Positions 8,639 to 17,137 of a stretch of DNA of 64,000 nucleotides are shown one piece after another. Source of the stretch: Amycolatopsis thermalba (GTDB lineage: Bacteria; Actinomycetota; Actinomycetes; Mycobacteriales; Pseudonocardiaceae); assembly GCF_003385215.1 (NCBI RefSeq), contig NZ_PQHW01000015.1, positions 23,358-87,357 on the forward strand, written 5' to 3'. Within the stretch, counting starts at the first letter, position 1; every line of letters starts with the position of its first letter. The notes under the pieces are model-generated. The model was not told the origin of the DNA and did no database searches. It saw nothing but the letters and a program-made list of their open reading frames with translations. A program made the position numbers and the translations under genes.

Positions 8639-9121
8639 TCAGCGCACCGCGTAGACGTCCAGCACCACCGCGTCCGGGCGGCGCAGCGCCGAGCTCACCG
8701 CCACCACGTGGTTCAGCCACGCGTAGTCCGGCGAGTCCTCGGCGGTTTCGAAGGTGATCGCGGTGCGGAAGCGGTACGTGGACGGCTCCGGGGACTGCCC
8801 GGCGAGCAACGCGGCCATCACCTCGGGCGGGCCGTGCCGCACGCCGCGGCTGGTGATCGACACCAGCGATCCGTCGTCGGCGCGTGCGGTGTAGCGCGCC
8901 TCGACGCGGACCCAGCCGTCGCTCTGCAGGATCTGCCAGTCCGCGCCGCCGGGCAGGACGTCCGCGGTCAGTCGCGGGCCCTCGAAGCGGCCGCCGGTGA
9001 TCGGCACGATCCGGCGGCGGCCGTGGGGCGTGCCGCCGAGGTCGAGCACCTCGTCCAGCGTCACCTCCGCCCTGGCGAGGAACTCCAGCTCCGGCCGCGG
9101 TGGCTGCTGCGGGGTCACCAT
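8639..9121 (-). CDS. DUF3237-family protein
   Basis: 160 residues from ATG 9121 (MVTPQQPPRP). Beta-rich, with family-typical segments GRRRIVPITGGRFEGPRL, DWQILQSDGWVRVEARYT and the C-terminal LNHVVAVSSALR. DUF3237 proteins are single-domain beta-barrels of unknown biochemical role, often beside catabolic enzymes. The gene starts 14 bp after the LysR stop and ends about 54 bp before the GH3 start on the same strand, so a lysR-DUF3237-GH3-MFS transcript is possible. No catalytic residues can be assigned. Confidence 0.8.
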   Translation of the reverse strand: MVTPQQPPRPELEFLARAEVTLDEVLDLGGTPHGRRRIVPITGGRFEGPRLTADVLPGGADWQILQSDGWVRVEARYTARADDGSLVSITSRGVRHGPPEVMAALLAGQSPEPSTYRFRTAITFETAEDSPDYAWLNHVVAVSSALRRPDAVVLDVYAVR

Positions 9122-9135
9122 GACCGCGCAAACTA

Positions 9136-10053
9136 TCAGGAATTCTGACCCAGGACAGCCGTCGCGCGGAGGACCACCTCTCGCAGGTAGCGGTGCTCCG
9201 GGTCGTCGTCGTACATCGGGTGCCACCACATCGCCTCACGCAGCGGGCCGACCTCGAACGGGCACGGCAGCACCCGCACGGCCGGCTCGGCGGGCACCGC
9301 CGCGGCCAGCCGCCGCTGCAGCAGCGCGACCCGGCCGGTGCCGCGCACCAGGCTCGGCACGGTCAGGAACGTCTCGGTCACCACCTGGACGTGCAGTTCG
9401 ATGCCGAGCATCCGCATCTGCCGCGCGGCGGGCGTCGACGCGGTGGGGCCGTGGTAGGTCACCACCCACGGCATCGCCTCGAGCTGCTCGACGGTCAGCT
9501 CCTCGCCGACCTCGGCGTTGTCGCTGGAGACCAGGCAGACCCAGTCGTCGAGGTACAGCTCGCGGTAGGGCAGGTCGGTGATGAACCCGTGCGGCATCAG
9601 CAGCAGGTCGTGGTTGACCAGCGCCTGGGCCGCCTGCTCGACCAGCGACGGGGTGTTCGCGGTGAGGCGCAGGCGCGTGCCGGGCGCCTCCGCGGCGAGC
9701 AGCGCGGCGATCTCCGAACCCAGCACCGCCACCCCGTAGTCACTGATCAGCAGCGAGAACTCCCGCGTCGAGGACGCCGGGTCGAAGTCCGGTTCGGCGG
9801 CGAAGACCCGTTCCACACCGGTGATCGCGACCCGCACGCGTTCCGTGAGCTGGACTGCCAGCGGCGTGAGCCGGTAGGAGTTGCCGACGCGGATCAGCAG
9901 GTCGTCACCGAAGTGCCGGCGCAGCTTGCCCAGGTGCGCGGACACCGCGGGCTGGCTCAGACCCATGCTGGCGGCCGCCCGCGTCACACTGCGTTCCTGT
10001 AGCAGGGCGTGCAGCGCGACCAGCAGGTTCAGGTCCAGGCTCGCCAGGTTCAC
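9136..10053 (-). CDS. LysR-family transcriptional regulator
   Basis: 305 residues from GTG 10053. N-terminal winged helix LNLLVALHALLQERSVTRAAASMGLSQPAVS, wing DDLLIRVGNSYRLT, then a periplasmic-binding-like effector domain (about 90-300). The sequence resembles the NodD/NahR/LinR branch of aromatic-responsive LysR regulators (FSLLISDYG; TVPSLVRGTGRVALLQRRLA). It is divergent from the ring-cleavage operon that starts at 10162, its probable target. Ligand unknown. Confidence 0.92.
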   Translation of the reverse strand: MNLASLDLNLLVALHALLQERSVTRAAASMGLSQPAVSAHLGKLRRHFGDDLLIRVGNSYRLTPLAVQLTERVRVAITGVERVFAAEPDFDPASSTREFSLLISDYGVAVLGSEIAALLAAEAPGTRLRLTANTPSLVEQAAQALVNHDLLLMPHGFITDLPYRELYLDDWVCLVSSDNAEVGEELTVEQLEAMPWVVTYHGPTASTPAARQMRMLGIELHVQVVTETFLTVPSLVRGTGRVALLQRRLAAAVPAEPAVRVLPCPFEVGPLREAMWWHPMYDDDPEHRYLREVVLRATAVLGQNS

Positions 10054-10066
10054 CAGCGCAGGCTAC

Positions 10067-10081
10067 ATCAGCGCGGCTGAT
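10067..10081. promoter_or_regulatory. Candidate LysR box
   Basis: ATCAG-CGCGG-CTGAT is a perfect dyad containing the T-N11-A pattern (T10068, A10080) known for LysR sites. It sits 14 bp upstream of the LysR start in the divergent promoter region. CTGATACC occurs at 10077 and again at 10108, 31 bp apart (about three helical turns), as in recognition and activation half sites. Confidence 0.55.
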
Positions 10082-10161
10082 ACCACGCATCACCGATTTC
10101 GTCTTCCCTGATACCGCCGCGGTGCCCGACAGTGGTCTTCGTCGCTCGAGGAGGAACCGAC

Positions 10162-11127
10162 GTGATCCACGACCGCACCGATCCCGAAGGCGCGATCGCC
10201 GCCGCGGCCAAGCGCTGCTCCAACTGGGGCCGCTGGGGAGCCGACGACGTGCTGGGCACCCTGAACTTCCTGGACGAGGCCAAGCGCCGCGAAGGCGCCG
10301 CCCTCGTCCGGCAGGGCAAGAGCTTCTCGCTGGCGCAGCGGTTCGAGGCGGACGGCCCGCAGAAGGGCTGGCGCCGCCGCACCAACCCGGTGCACACGAT
10401 GCTCGACACCGGGCTGGACGCCGAGCGCGGCCAGGGCTTCCCGCACGGTCTCGGTGGCGCGGACGACGTCGTGTTCATGCCGCTGCAGGCTTCGACGCAG
10501 TGGGACGGGCTCGGCCACATCTTCGACCACGGCACCGCCTACAACGGCCGCCGCGCGGGTGACGTCGTGACCAGCGAGGGCGACCAGGTCACCGGCATCG
10601 AGACCACCGCGGGCCGGATCGCCGGCCGCGGGGTGCTGCTCGACGTCGGGCGCGCGATCGGCACCGACGGCGAACTGCCGGACGGGTTCGCGATCACGGT
10701 CGAGCACCTGGAGGCCACGATCGCCGCGCAGGGCGGGACCGCCCGGGTCGGCCGCGGCGACCTGCTGCTGGTGCGGACCGGCCGGCTCACCCGCGCCCGC
10801 CGCGAGGGCTGGGGCGACTACGCCGGCGGCGACGCGCCCGGCCTGTCGTTCACCACCGCGGACTGGCTGCACGGCACCGAGATCGCCGGGATCGCCACCG
10901 ACACCTGGGGGTTCGAGGTGCGGCCCAACGAGTTCGACGTCGCGTTCCAGCCGCTGCACCAGGTCTGCATCCCGCACATCGGCCTGTTCCTCGGCGAGAT
11001 GTGGGACCTCGACGCGCTGGCCGCCGACTGCGCCGCCGACGGGGTGTACGAGTTCTTCCTCGCCGCCGACCCGGTCCCGGTGACCGGCGCGGTCGGCGCC
11101 CCGGTCGCGCCCGTCGCCGTCAAGTAG
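10162..11127 (+). CDS. Cyclase-family metal-dependent hydrolase (kynurenine formamidase/isatin hydrolase superfamily)
   Basis: 321 residues from GTG 10162, preceded by the strong ribosome site GAGGAGGA. The metal-binding signature of the PF04199 cyclase family appears as STQWDGLGHI, a variant of the HxGTHxD motif, with a C-terminal HQVCIPHIGLFLGEMWDL segment. Family members hydrolyse cyclic amides or N-formyl groups using Mn or Zn. First gene of a six-gene operon (spacing 8 bp or less except one 13-bp gap). Probably opens or trims a ring-derived amide or lactone in the pathway (inferred). Confidence 0.85.
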   Translation: MIHDRTDPEGAIAAAAKRCSNWGRWGADDVLGTLNFLDEAKRREGAALVRQGKSFSLAQRFEADGPQKGWRRRTNPVHTMLDTGLDAERGQGFPHGLGGADDVVFMPLQASTQWDGLGHIFDHGTAYNGRRAGDVVTSEGDQVTGIETTAGRIAGRGVLLDVGRAIGTDGELPDGFAITVEHLEATIAAQGGTARVGRGDLLLVRTGRLTRARREGWGDYAGGDAPGLSFTTADWLHGTEIAGIATDTWGFEVRPNEFDVAFQPLHQVCIPHIGLFLGEMWDLDALAADCAADGVYEFFLAADPVPVTGAVGAPVAPVAVK

Positions 11128-11135
11128 GAGTTCCC

Positions 11136-12257
11136 ATGCCAGCCGTGAACAACGTCCTGGTGGTCGGCAGCGGCCTCGCCGGGACGGCCACCGCGATCGG
11201 TCTCGCCGCGCACGGCGTCGCCGTCGACCTGGCCGAGATCAAACCCGACATCGCCGCCATCGGCTCCGGGATCACGTTGCAGGGCAACGCCTTGCGCGAA
11301 CTGCGCAACCTGGGCGTGTGGGAACGGGTGCGCGCCGAAGGCTTCGGCTTCGACAGCCTCGGCCTGCGTGCCCCCGACCCCGCGGGCACCCTGCTGGTGG
11401 AGATCCCGGACGCCCGCACCGGCGCCCCCGACCTGCCCGCCACGATGGGCATGCCGCGCCCGGCGCTGGCGCGGATCCTGCTGGACCGCGCCGCCGAAAC
11501 CGGGGTGAAGACCCGCTTCGGCGTCACCGTCACCGAGCTGAACCCCGACGGCGACGTGGTGCTCTCCGACGGCTCCACCGGGCGCTACGACCTGGTGGTC
11601 GGCGCCGACGGCATCCGCTCGTCGGTCCGCCGGATGCTCGGCATCGAGCTGGAGACCCGCGCCACCGGCATGGGCATCTGGCGCGCGTTCGGCCCGCGCC
11701 CGGCGTCGGTCACGCGCACAGACCTGTTCTACGGCGGGCCGTGCTACATCGCCGGCTACTGCCCGACCGGGGAGAACTCGCTCTACGCCTACGTCGTCGA
11801 AGACGCCCAGGACCGCTCCGCGCTGACCCCGGACGAGCGGCTCGCCACGATGCGCGAGCTGGCCGCGGCCTACCACGGCCCGTGGGACGAGATCCGCGAG
11901 ACGCTCACCGATCCGTCCCGGGTCAACTACACCTGGTTCGAAACCCACGTGCTGCCGCCGCCGTGGCACCGCGGGCGCGTCGTGCTCATCGGCGACGCCG
12001 CGCACTCCTGCCCGCCCACCCTCGCGCAGGGCGGCGCGCAAGCCCTCGAGGACGCCGCGGTCCTCACCGAACTGCTGCTCGCCGCGGACACGCTCGACGA
12101 AAACCTGTGGCGGGCCTTCACCGACCGCCGCTACGAGCGCGCGAAGGCCGTCGTCGACGCGTCCAACCAGCTCGGCCAGTGGCTCCTCGACCACGAACAG
12201 GGCGACGTGCCGGGCCTGATGGGCCGCGTCGCCGCACTCGTCACCCAGCCCGCCTGA
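11136..12257 (+). CDS. FAD-dependent aromatic monooxygenase
   Basis: 373 residues from ATG 11136 with ribosome site AGGAG. FAD-binding GxGxxG near the N-terminus (VVGSGLAGTATAIGLAAHG), the DG motif (VVGADGIRSSVRR) and the GD motif (GDAAHSCPPTLAQGG) define a class A flavoprotein hydroxylase such as salicylate or 6-hydroxynicotinate hydroxylases. It uses NAD(P)H and O2 to hydroxylate an aromatic ring. Upstream of an extradiol dioxygenase, it probably makes the dihydroxylated substrate (inferred). Confidence 0.92.
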   Translation: MPAVNNVLVVGSGLAGTATAIGLAAHGVAVDLAEIKPDIAAIGSGITLQGNALRELRNLGVWERVRAEGFGFDSLGLRAPDPAGTLLVEIPDARTGAPDLPATMGMPRPALARILLDRAAETGVKTRFGVTVTELNPDGDVVLSDGSTGRYDLVVGADGIRSSVRRMLGIELETRATGMGIWRAFGPRPASVTRTDLFYGGPCYIAGYCPTGENSLYAYVVEDAQDRSALTPDERLATMRELAAAYHGPWDEIRETLTDPSRVNYTWFETHVLPPPWHRGRVVLIGDAAHSCPPTLAQGGAQALEDAAVLTELLLAADTLDENLWRAFTDRRYERAKAVVDASNQLGQWLLDHEQGDVPGLMGRVAALVTQPA

Positions 12258-12270
12258 CCCAGGAGGACCC

Positions 12271-13209
12271 ATGACCGACCGACTCATCACCCACCTGCGC
12301 CACGTCGACCTGGCCGTGCCGGACCTGGCCCGGCAGCAGGACTTCTTCACCGGCGCCTGGGGCCTGACCACCGAGCACACCGACTCCGGCATCGCGTTCC
12401 TGGCCGCCGAGGGATCGCCCGAGCAGTACGTGATCCGGCTGCGCCAGGCCGCCGACAAGCGCATCGACCTGATCTCGTTCGGCGCCGCCACCCCGTCCGA
12501 TGTGGACACCTTGGCCGCCCGGCTGGCGTCGTCCGGCGTGAAGCTGGTGAGCGAGCCCGGCGCCATCGACACCCCCGGTGGAGGCTACGGGTTCCGGTTC
12601 TTCGACAACGAGGGCCGCACCATCGAGATCAGCGCCGACGTGGCCGTGCGCGCGCACCGCAAGATCGAGGAGGGCGAGTCCGTCCCGGTGCGGCTGTCGC
12701 ACGTGGTGATCAACTCCGCCGACCCGGAGGGCACTCGCGCGTTCTACGAGAAGCACCTCGGGTTCCGGCTCTCGGACATCCTGATGCACCCGCGGATGGG
12801 CGAGATGATGTGGTTCATGCGGGTGAACTCGTGGCACCACAGCATGGCGATCGCCCGCTGCCCGCACCCGTCGCTGCACCACGTGTCGTTCGAGATGCGC
12901 GGGCTGGACGAGTACATGCGCGGCACCGGGCGGCTGCTGCGCGCCGGGGTGGAGAAGATCTGGGGGCCCGGCCGCCACCTGGCCGGCAACAACACGTTCA
13001 GCTACTTCCTCGACCCGCACGGCAACACGATGGAGTACACCACCGAGCTGGAGCTGATCGACGAGGACACCTGGCACCCGCACCTCTACGACTTCAGCGA
13101 CCCCGAGGTGTCCGACCAGTGGGGCACGGCGAACGCGATGAACGAGTTCGTCGCGCAGAAGTCGTTCAACGATCCGGACAAGGGCCTGTTCGTCGCCCCG
13201 CCGGTGTGA
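12271..13209 (+). CDS. VOC-superfamily extradiol ring-cleavage dioxygenase
   Basis: 312 residues, two vicinal-oxygen-chelate domains. The Fe(II) ligands of type I extradiol dioxygenases are visible in the C-terminal half: His in RLSHVVIN, His in SLHHVSFEM and Glu in GNTMEYTTE. The N-terminal domain (about 8-125) is the inactive partner. It opens a catechol-type ring next to the two hydroxyls. Length and architecture fit BphC-like enzymes. Third gene of the operon; the 13-bp gap before it carries the ribosome site AGGAGG. Confidence 0.92.
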   Translation: MTDRLITHLRHVDLAVPDLARQQDFFTGAWGLTTEHTDSGIAFLAAEGSPEQYVIRLRQAADKRIDLISFGAATPSDVDTLAARLASSGVKLVSEPGAIDTPGGGYGFRFFDNEGRTIEISADVAVRAHRKIEEGESVPVRLSHVVINSADPEGTRAFYEKHLGFRLSDILMHPRMGEMMWFMRVNSWHHSMAIARCPHPSLHHVSFEMRGLDEYMRGTGRLLRAGVEKIWGPGRHLAGNNTFSYFLDPHGNTMEYTTELELIDEDTWHPHLYDFSDPEVSDQWGTANAMNEFVAQKSFNDPDKGLFVAPPV

Positions 13210-13219
13210 GGAGTTCCTG

Positions 13220-14170
13220 ATGCGTTTCGCCACCTACTCACTCGATGGCGTGGTCCGGGCCGGTGTCGTCGCCGGCGACGGCATCCACCCGCTGCCGCCC
13301 GAGGTGACGGTGCTCGACCTGGTGCGATCGGGTCTGCCCGCCGCGCTGGAGGCGGGTGCCGCCGCCCTGGGCGAACCGCCGGTGCCGCTGGACCGCGTGC
13401 GGCTGCTGCCGCCGCTGGCGCCGCCGACCGTGCGGGACTTCGTCGCGTTCGAGGAGCACGTGGAGGGCGTGGTCGCCAGCGTCTCCGGCGGATCCGGGGT
13501 CGTGCCGGAGTGGTACGAGGCGCCCACGTTCTACTTCACCAACCCGTACGCGCTGCTCGGCGCCTTCGACGACGTGCCGGTGCCGCCGGGTTCGCGGCTG
13601 TTCGACTTCGAACTGGAGGTCGCGGCCGTGGTGGGGCGGGACGGGTCGTCGCTGACGCCGGAGCAGGTGGAGATCTTCGGGTACACGGTGTTGAACGACT
13701 GGTCCGCCCGCGACCTGCAGCGGCGGGAGATGAAGGTGCAGCTCGGCCCGGCGAAGGGCAAGGACTCCGCGACGACGCTCGGGCCGTGGCTGGTGACGGC
13801 GGACGAGCTGGAGTCCTATCGCGACGGTGACGGGTTTCTGGAGCTGGACCTGCGGGTGTCGGTGAACGGCGACCTGATCGGGCAGGACCTGTTGTCCAAC
13901 ATGGGCTGGCCGTTCGAGGAGCTGGTCGCCTACGCCTCGCGCGGCACCTGGGTGCGGGCCGGGGACGTGCTCGGGTCCGGGACCTGCGGCAACGGCGGTT
14001 GCCTCGCCGAGCTGTGGGGCCGGGGGCGGGACGTGCCGCCGCTGAAGCCGGGGGATGTCGTGGAGATGACCGTCGAGGGCATCGGCACGATCCGCAACAC
14101 CGTCGTCGCCGGGGTGGACCTGCCTCCGGTGCGGGCGGCGCGCCCCCGCCCGCGGAAGCGCACGCGATGA
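13220..14170 (+). CDS. Fumarylacetoacetate hydrolase-family protein
   Basis: 316 residues from ATG 13220, ribosome site GAGGAG. FAH fold: FDFELEVAAVVGRDG carries the metal-binding acidic pair, GYTVLNDWSARDLQRREM the family signature, and GSGTCGNGGCLAELWGR the C-terminal loop. Members hydrolyse, hydrate or decarboxylate diketo acids in aromatic meta-cleavage pathways. It overlaps the SDR start by 4 bp (ATGA). In this operon it probably acts on the product after C-C cleavage. Confidence 0.9.
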   Translation: MRFATYSLDGVVRAGVVAGDGIHPLPPEVTVLDLVRSGLPAALEAGAAALGEPPVPLDRVRLLPPLAPPTVRDFVAFEEHVEGVVASVSGGSGVVPEWYEAPTFYFTNPYALLGAFDDVPVPPGSRLFDFELEVAAVVGRDGSSLTPEQVEIFGYTVLNDWSARDLQRREMKVQLGPAKGKDSATTLGPWLVTADELESYRDGDGFLELDLRVSVNGDLIGQDLLSNMGWPFEELVAYASRGTWVRAGDVLGSGTCGNGGCLAELWGRGRDVPPLKPGDVVEMTVEGIGTIRNTVVAGVDLPPVRAARPRPRKRTR

Positions 14171-14907
14171 GGGTCGCCGGCAAGGTCGTCATCGTGACCG
14201 GCGCCGGACGGGGACAGGGCGCGGCGGAGGCGCGGCTGCTGGCCGAGGAGGGCGCGCGGGTGATCGGCGTGGACCTCGATCCGTCACCGGCGGAACCGTT
14301 GCCCGGGGTCGAGTACGCGCGGCTGGACGTCACCGACGCCGCGGGCTGGTCCGCGCTGGTGTCCGGGTTGGACCGGGTGGACGGGCTGGTCGCCAACGCC
14401 GGGATCACCTGGCGGGCGCGGCTGGGCGAGGTCGATCCGGACGATCTGGCGCGGGTGCACGACGTGAACGTGGGCGGCGTGGTGCGGGCGATCCAGGCGG
14501 TGCTGCCGGTGATGCCCGCGGGCGGGTCGATCGTGACGGTCGGCTCGGTGGCCGCGCTGACCGGGCACTACCCCGTCGCGTACACGGCGAGCAAGTGGTC
14601 CCTGCGCGGGCTGACCCGGGCGGCGTGCCTGGAGCTGGGCGCGCGCGGGATCCGCGTCAACGCCGTGCACCCGGGCTACATCGAGACGCCGATGACCGCG
14701 TCGGCTCCGGCGGCGTTCCGGGAGGCGAACATCGCCGAGACGCCGCTGCGCCGCACCGGAACCGTGGACGAGGTGGCGCCGCTGGTGGTGTTCCTGCTCT
14801 CGGACGACGCGTCGTTCATCACGGGCGCGGAAATCCCGGTGGACGGCGGGCTGACCGCGCACGGCGGCGTGAAATCGATCAGTGACACACTTCGGAAAGG
14901 CTTTTGA
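14167..14907 (+). CDS. Short-chain dehydrogenase/reductase
   Basis: 246 residues. Rossmann motif TGAGRGQG near residue 12, NAG (LVANAGIT), catalytic Ser and YxxxK (YTASK), and the C-terminal ITGAEIPVDGGLTAHGG of classical SDRs. The VDLD after beta-2 suggests NAD preference (inference from the acidic residue). It starts inside the stop of the FAH gene and ends in a TGATG overlap with the next gene, so it is translationally coupled. Likely oxidises an alcohol intermediate. Confidence 0.92.
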   Translation: MRVAGKVVIVTGAGRGQGAAEARLLAEEGARVIGVDLDPSPAEPLPGVEYARLDVTDAAGWSALVSGLDRVDGLVANAGITWRARLGEVDPDDLARVHDVNVGGVVRAIQAVLPVMPAGGSIVTVGSVAALTGHYPVAYTASKWSLRGLTRAACLELGARGIRVNAVHPGYIETPMTASAPAAFREANIAETPLRRTGTVDEVAPLVVFLLSDDASFITGAEIPVDGGLTAHGGVKSISDTLRKGF

Positions 14908-16046
14908 TGTTCGAGTACTTCCCCGGCAACTACGTCTGGAACCTGGGCGTCGTCGCGACGCTGAACAGCGGCGGGCTCATCGACGAGGTCGACCGCGCCT
15001 GCCGTCCGATCAAGGAGGCCGCGCAGCGCGGTGAGGACGCCGGCACCGCCGACTTTCTGACGGCGTGGACCGCGCTCACCGACCAGCTCGTGGAGCAGGC
15101 GGAGGAAGCGGAGGCGGCCGGGCACACCCGCACCGCGCGGCAGTTGTACGCGCGGGCCACGAACTACCTGTGCCAGGCCGAGCGGATGCAGAGCGCGTCG
15201 GCGCCCGGGCGGCTGGACACCTACCGGCGGGTGCTTGCGTTGCAGGAGAAAGCGTTTGCGCCCGGCGTGTCGCGGGTCGAGATCCCGTACGAGGGCACGA
15301 CGCTGCCCGCGTACTTCAGCGCGGCGCCGGTCGAGGGCCCCGCGCCGGTGATGATCATGTGGAACGGGCTGGACTCGACCAAGGAGCACATGTACTCCTC
15401 CGGGCACTGGGCGGAGCTGGCGGCGCGCGGGATCTCGTGCCTGATGGTGGACTGCCCCGGGTCGGGCGAGGCGTTGCGGCTGCAGGGCCTGACGGCGCGC
15501 GTGGACACGGAGGCGTGGGCGGCGGCGTGCGTGGACTACCTGGTGGGCCGGTCCGATGTGGACTCGTCGCGGATCGGCCTGGTCGGATGGTCGCTGGGTG
15601 GTTATTACGCACCCCGCGCCGCGGCGTTCGAGAAGCGGCTCGCGCTGGTGGTGGCGTGGGGCGCGAACCACGACTGGGGGGCCGTGCAGAGGCGCCGCCT
15701 GGAGCGCGAGGGCGAGCGGCCGGTGCCACACTACTGGGAGCACGTGCTGTGGGTGTGGGGGCACTCCGACCTGGAGGAGTTCATCGGCTTCGCGGACGCG
15801 GTCAACCTGGACGGCGTGGTGGAGAAGATCGACGTCCCGTTCCTCATCTGCCACGGCGAGAACGACCGGCAGATCCCGCTGGCGTACGCCCACCGCTCGT
15901 ACGAGCAGGCAACGGCCAGCCCGCGGCGCGACCTGCGGATCTTCACCCCGGCCGAGGGCGCGACGGAGCACATCGGGCTGGACCACCTGCCGTACGTGAG
16001 CAGCTACGTCGCCGACTGGGTGGCGGACGTGTTCGCGGGCCGCTGA
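14907..16046 (+). CDS. Alpha/beta hydrolase, C-C bond hydrolase type (DHPON hydrolase-like)
   Basis: 379 residues from ATG 14907 (TTG just before it is less likely). A helical N-terminal cap (about 1-115) precedes the hydrolase core. Nucleophile elbow GWSLGG, acid in CHGENDRQIP and His in EHIGLDHLPY make the catalytic triad. The cap-plus-core layout resembles 2,6-dihydroxypseudooxynicotine hydrolase, a C-C cleaving enzyme of nicotine breakdown, and FrsA/DUF1100-like hydrolases. Last gene of the operon. Its substrate is probably a ring-cleavage or side-chain ketone (inferred). Confidence 0.85.
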   Translation: MFEYFPGNYVWNLGVVATLNSGGLIDEVDRACRPIKEAAQRGEDAGTADFLTAWTALTDQLVEQAEEAEAAGHTRTARQLYARATNYLCQAERMQSASAPGRLDTYRRVLALQEKAFAPGVSRVEIPYEGTTLPAYFSAAPVEGPAPVMIMWNGLDSTKEHMYSSGHWAELAARGISCLMVDCPGSGEALRLQGLTARVDTEAWAAACVDYLVGRSDVDSSRIGLVGWSLGGYYAPRAAAFEKRLALVVAWGANHDWGAVQRRRLEREGERPVPHYWEHVLWVWGHSDLEEFIGFADAVNLDGVVEKIDVPFLICHGENDRQIPLAYAHRSYEQATASPRRDLRIFTPAEGATEHIGLDHLPYVSSYVADWVADVFAGR

Positions 16047-16062
16047 CCGGCATACTCCGGAG

Positions 16063-16380
16063 GTGACGGACGACGAGTGGCGGCAGCACGTGGAGGGCTG
16101 GCGACGCCTCCTGGCCGAACTGGAAGCAGAAGGCTGGCAAGCCACGCTGACCTCCCCGGCGGCCCCGGTCCAGCTCGAAGGCCGCTTGCCCGAGGGCGAG
16201 CGGTTCTACTTCCGGGCCCGCCACGCCCACGTGCTCCTCTCCGTCGGCGGCGACGATCCCGCTGATGTCGGCGCTTGGGAAGGCGAGGTTCCGTTCGAGG
16301 GCGCCAGCTACCTGGCAGCAGAAGACGGCGCTCCCGTCATCCGGCTACTGCTTGCCCGCTACCGCGCGGACAAACAGTAG
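16063..16380 (+). CDS. Small hypothetical protein
   Basis: 105 residues from GTG 16063. Not recognised. It starts with an acidic/aromatic helix (MTDDEWRQHVEGWRRLLAELEAEG) followed by a short beta-rich part (QLEGRLPEGERFYFRARHAHVLLSVGG). No signal peptide or membrane segment. A GGAG lies almost against the GTG, so the exact start is uncertain. It follows the catabolic operon by 16 bp but may be independent of it. A hairpin terminator follows at 16394. Confidence 0.6.
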   Translation: MTDDEWRQHVEGWRRLLAELEAEGWQATLTSPAAPVQLEGRLPEGERFYFRARHAHVLLSVGGDDPADVGAWEGEVPFEGASYLAAEDGAPVIRLLLARYRADKQ

Positions 16381-16393
16381 CCCCGGCCCGCAG

Positions 16394-16425
16394 CTGGGCT
16401 TCGCGCCCGGCGGGGCGAAGCCCAG
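16394..16425. terminator. Hairpin terminator between convergent genes
   Basis: Perfect 11-bp stem (CTGGGCTTCGC / GCGAAGCCCAG) with a 10-nt loop, just after the 16063-16380 gene and before the convergent NADAR gene end at 16580. It is followed by TCGTTT rather than a full T run. The rest of 16426-16579 has no convincing gene. Confidence 0.7.
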
Positions 16426-16579
16426 TCGTTTCCGGCCCTGCCAGTGCAGGCCTCCGCGGCGTGCGGGCCGTCCGGCCCGATCACCCGCAGGCCACCGACC
16501 AGCGCCTGGGCGGTGCCGTGAGTCGCACCTGCCGCACCTCAGCCACCGGGCATCCGGCCGCGAGAGCGGATCACCCATC

Positions 16580-17119
16580 TCAACCTCGCAGCTGCGCCCG
16601 CGCGTCCATCAGCGCGAAGCCCAGCAGGTTCAGCCCCGGCCAGCGCTCCGGATCCCCGGCGCGCGGGTCGTCCGCCGCGGCGCCGATACCCCAGATCGCA
16701 TCGACCGGGCTGGCCTCCACCAGCACCCGCGGGCCCGTGCCCACCAGGAACCGCCCCAGGTCGGGGTTCTGGCCGAACTTCGCGACCGAACCGGCGACCA
16801 CGATGTCGTACCGGGACGCCTCCCAGCGGGCCGGATCGAAGCCCGCCACCTGGCGGCCCAGCTCCTTCGCCCGCCCGGGGTGCGGGGCGCGCAGCACCTC
16901 CTCGGCCACCGCCGAGTCGCCGAACAGCAGCGCCTTGCGCCACATCATGTAGTGCTCCGCCGTGGCGAACTCGCGCCCGTCCACGGTGAACCGCGCCGGC
17001 CACCACTGGCTCAGGCACCCGCGCCCCGCGCTGCCGTCCGGCTCCGGCCGGTGACCCCAGAAGAACAGGTACTCGACTCGCTCACCCCGTCGCACCCGCT
17101 CGATCAACTCCGCTCGCAC
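16580..17119 (-). CDS. NADAR-family protein (YbiA-like N-glycosidase)
   Basis: 179 residues from GTG 17119. NADAR motifs are clear: FFWGHRP near the N-terminus, SQWWPARFTVDG, ATAEHYMMWRKALLF, and the C-terminal WGIGAAADDPRA with LNLLGFALMDAR. Members remove riboflavin intermediates or ADP-ribose-type adducts by N-glycosidic cleavage (family knowledge, YbiA/RibX). Length is standard. It ends convergently to 16063-16380 and lies 19 bp from the end of the quinone reductase gene on the same strand. Confidence 0.9.
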   Translation of the reverse strand: MRAELIERVRRGERVEYLFFWGHRPEPDGSAGRGCLSQWWPARFTVDGREFATAEHYMMWRKALLFGDSAVAEEVLRAPHPGRAKELGRQVAGFDPARWEASRYDIVVAGSVAKFGQNPDLGRFLVGTGPRVLVEASPVDAIWGIGAAADDPRAGDPERWPGLNLLGFALMDARAQLRG

Positions 17120-17137
17120 AACCGGCAGTATCGCCGA

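Noticed and set aside
16426..16579. Gene remnant on the minus strand (ALVGGLRVIGPDGPHAAEA)
   Set aside because: Short, without start or recognisable family. It may be a vestige but cannot be supported.
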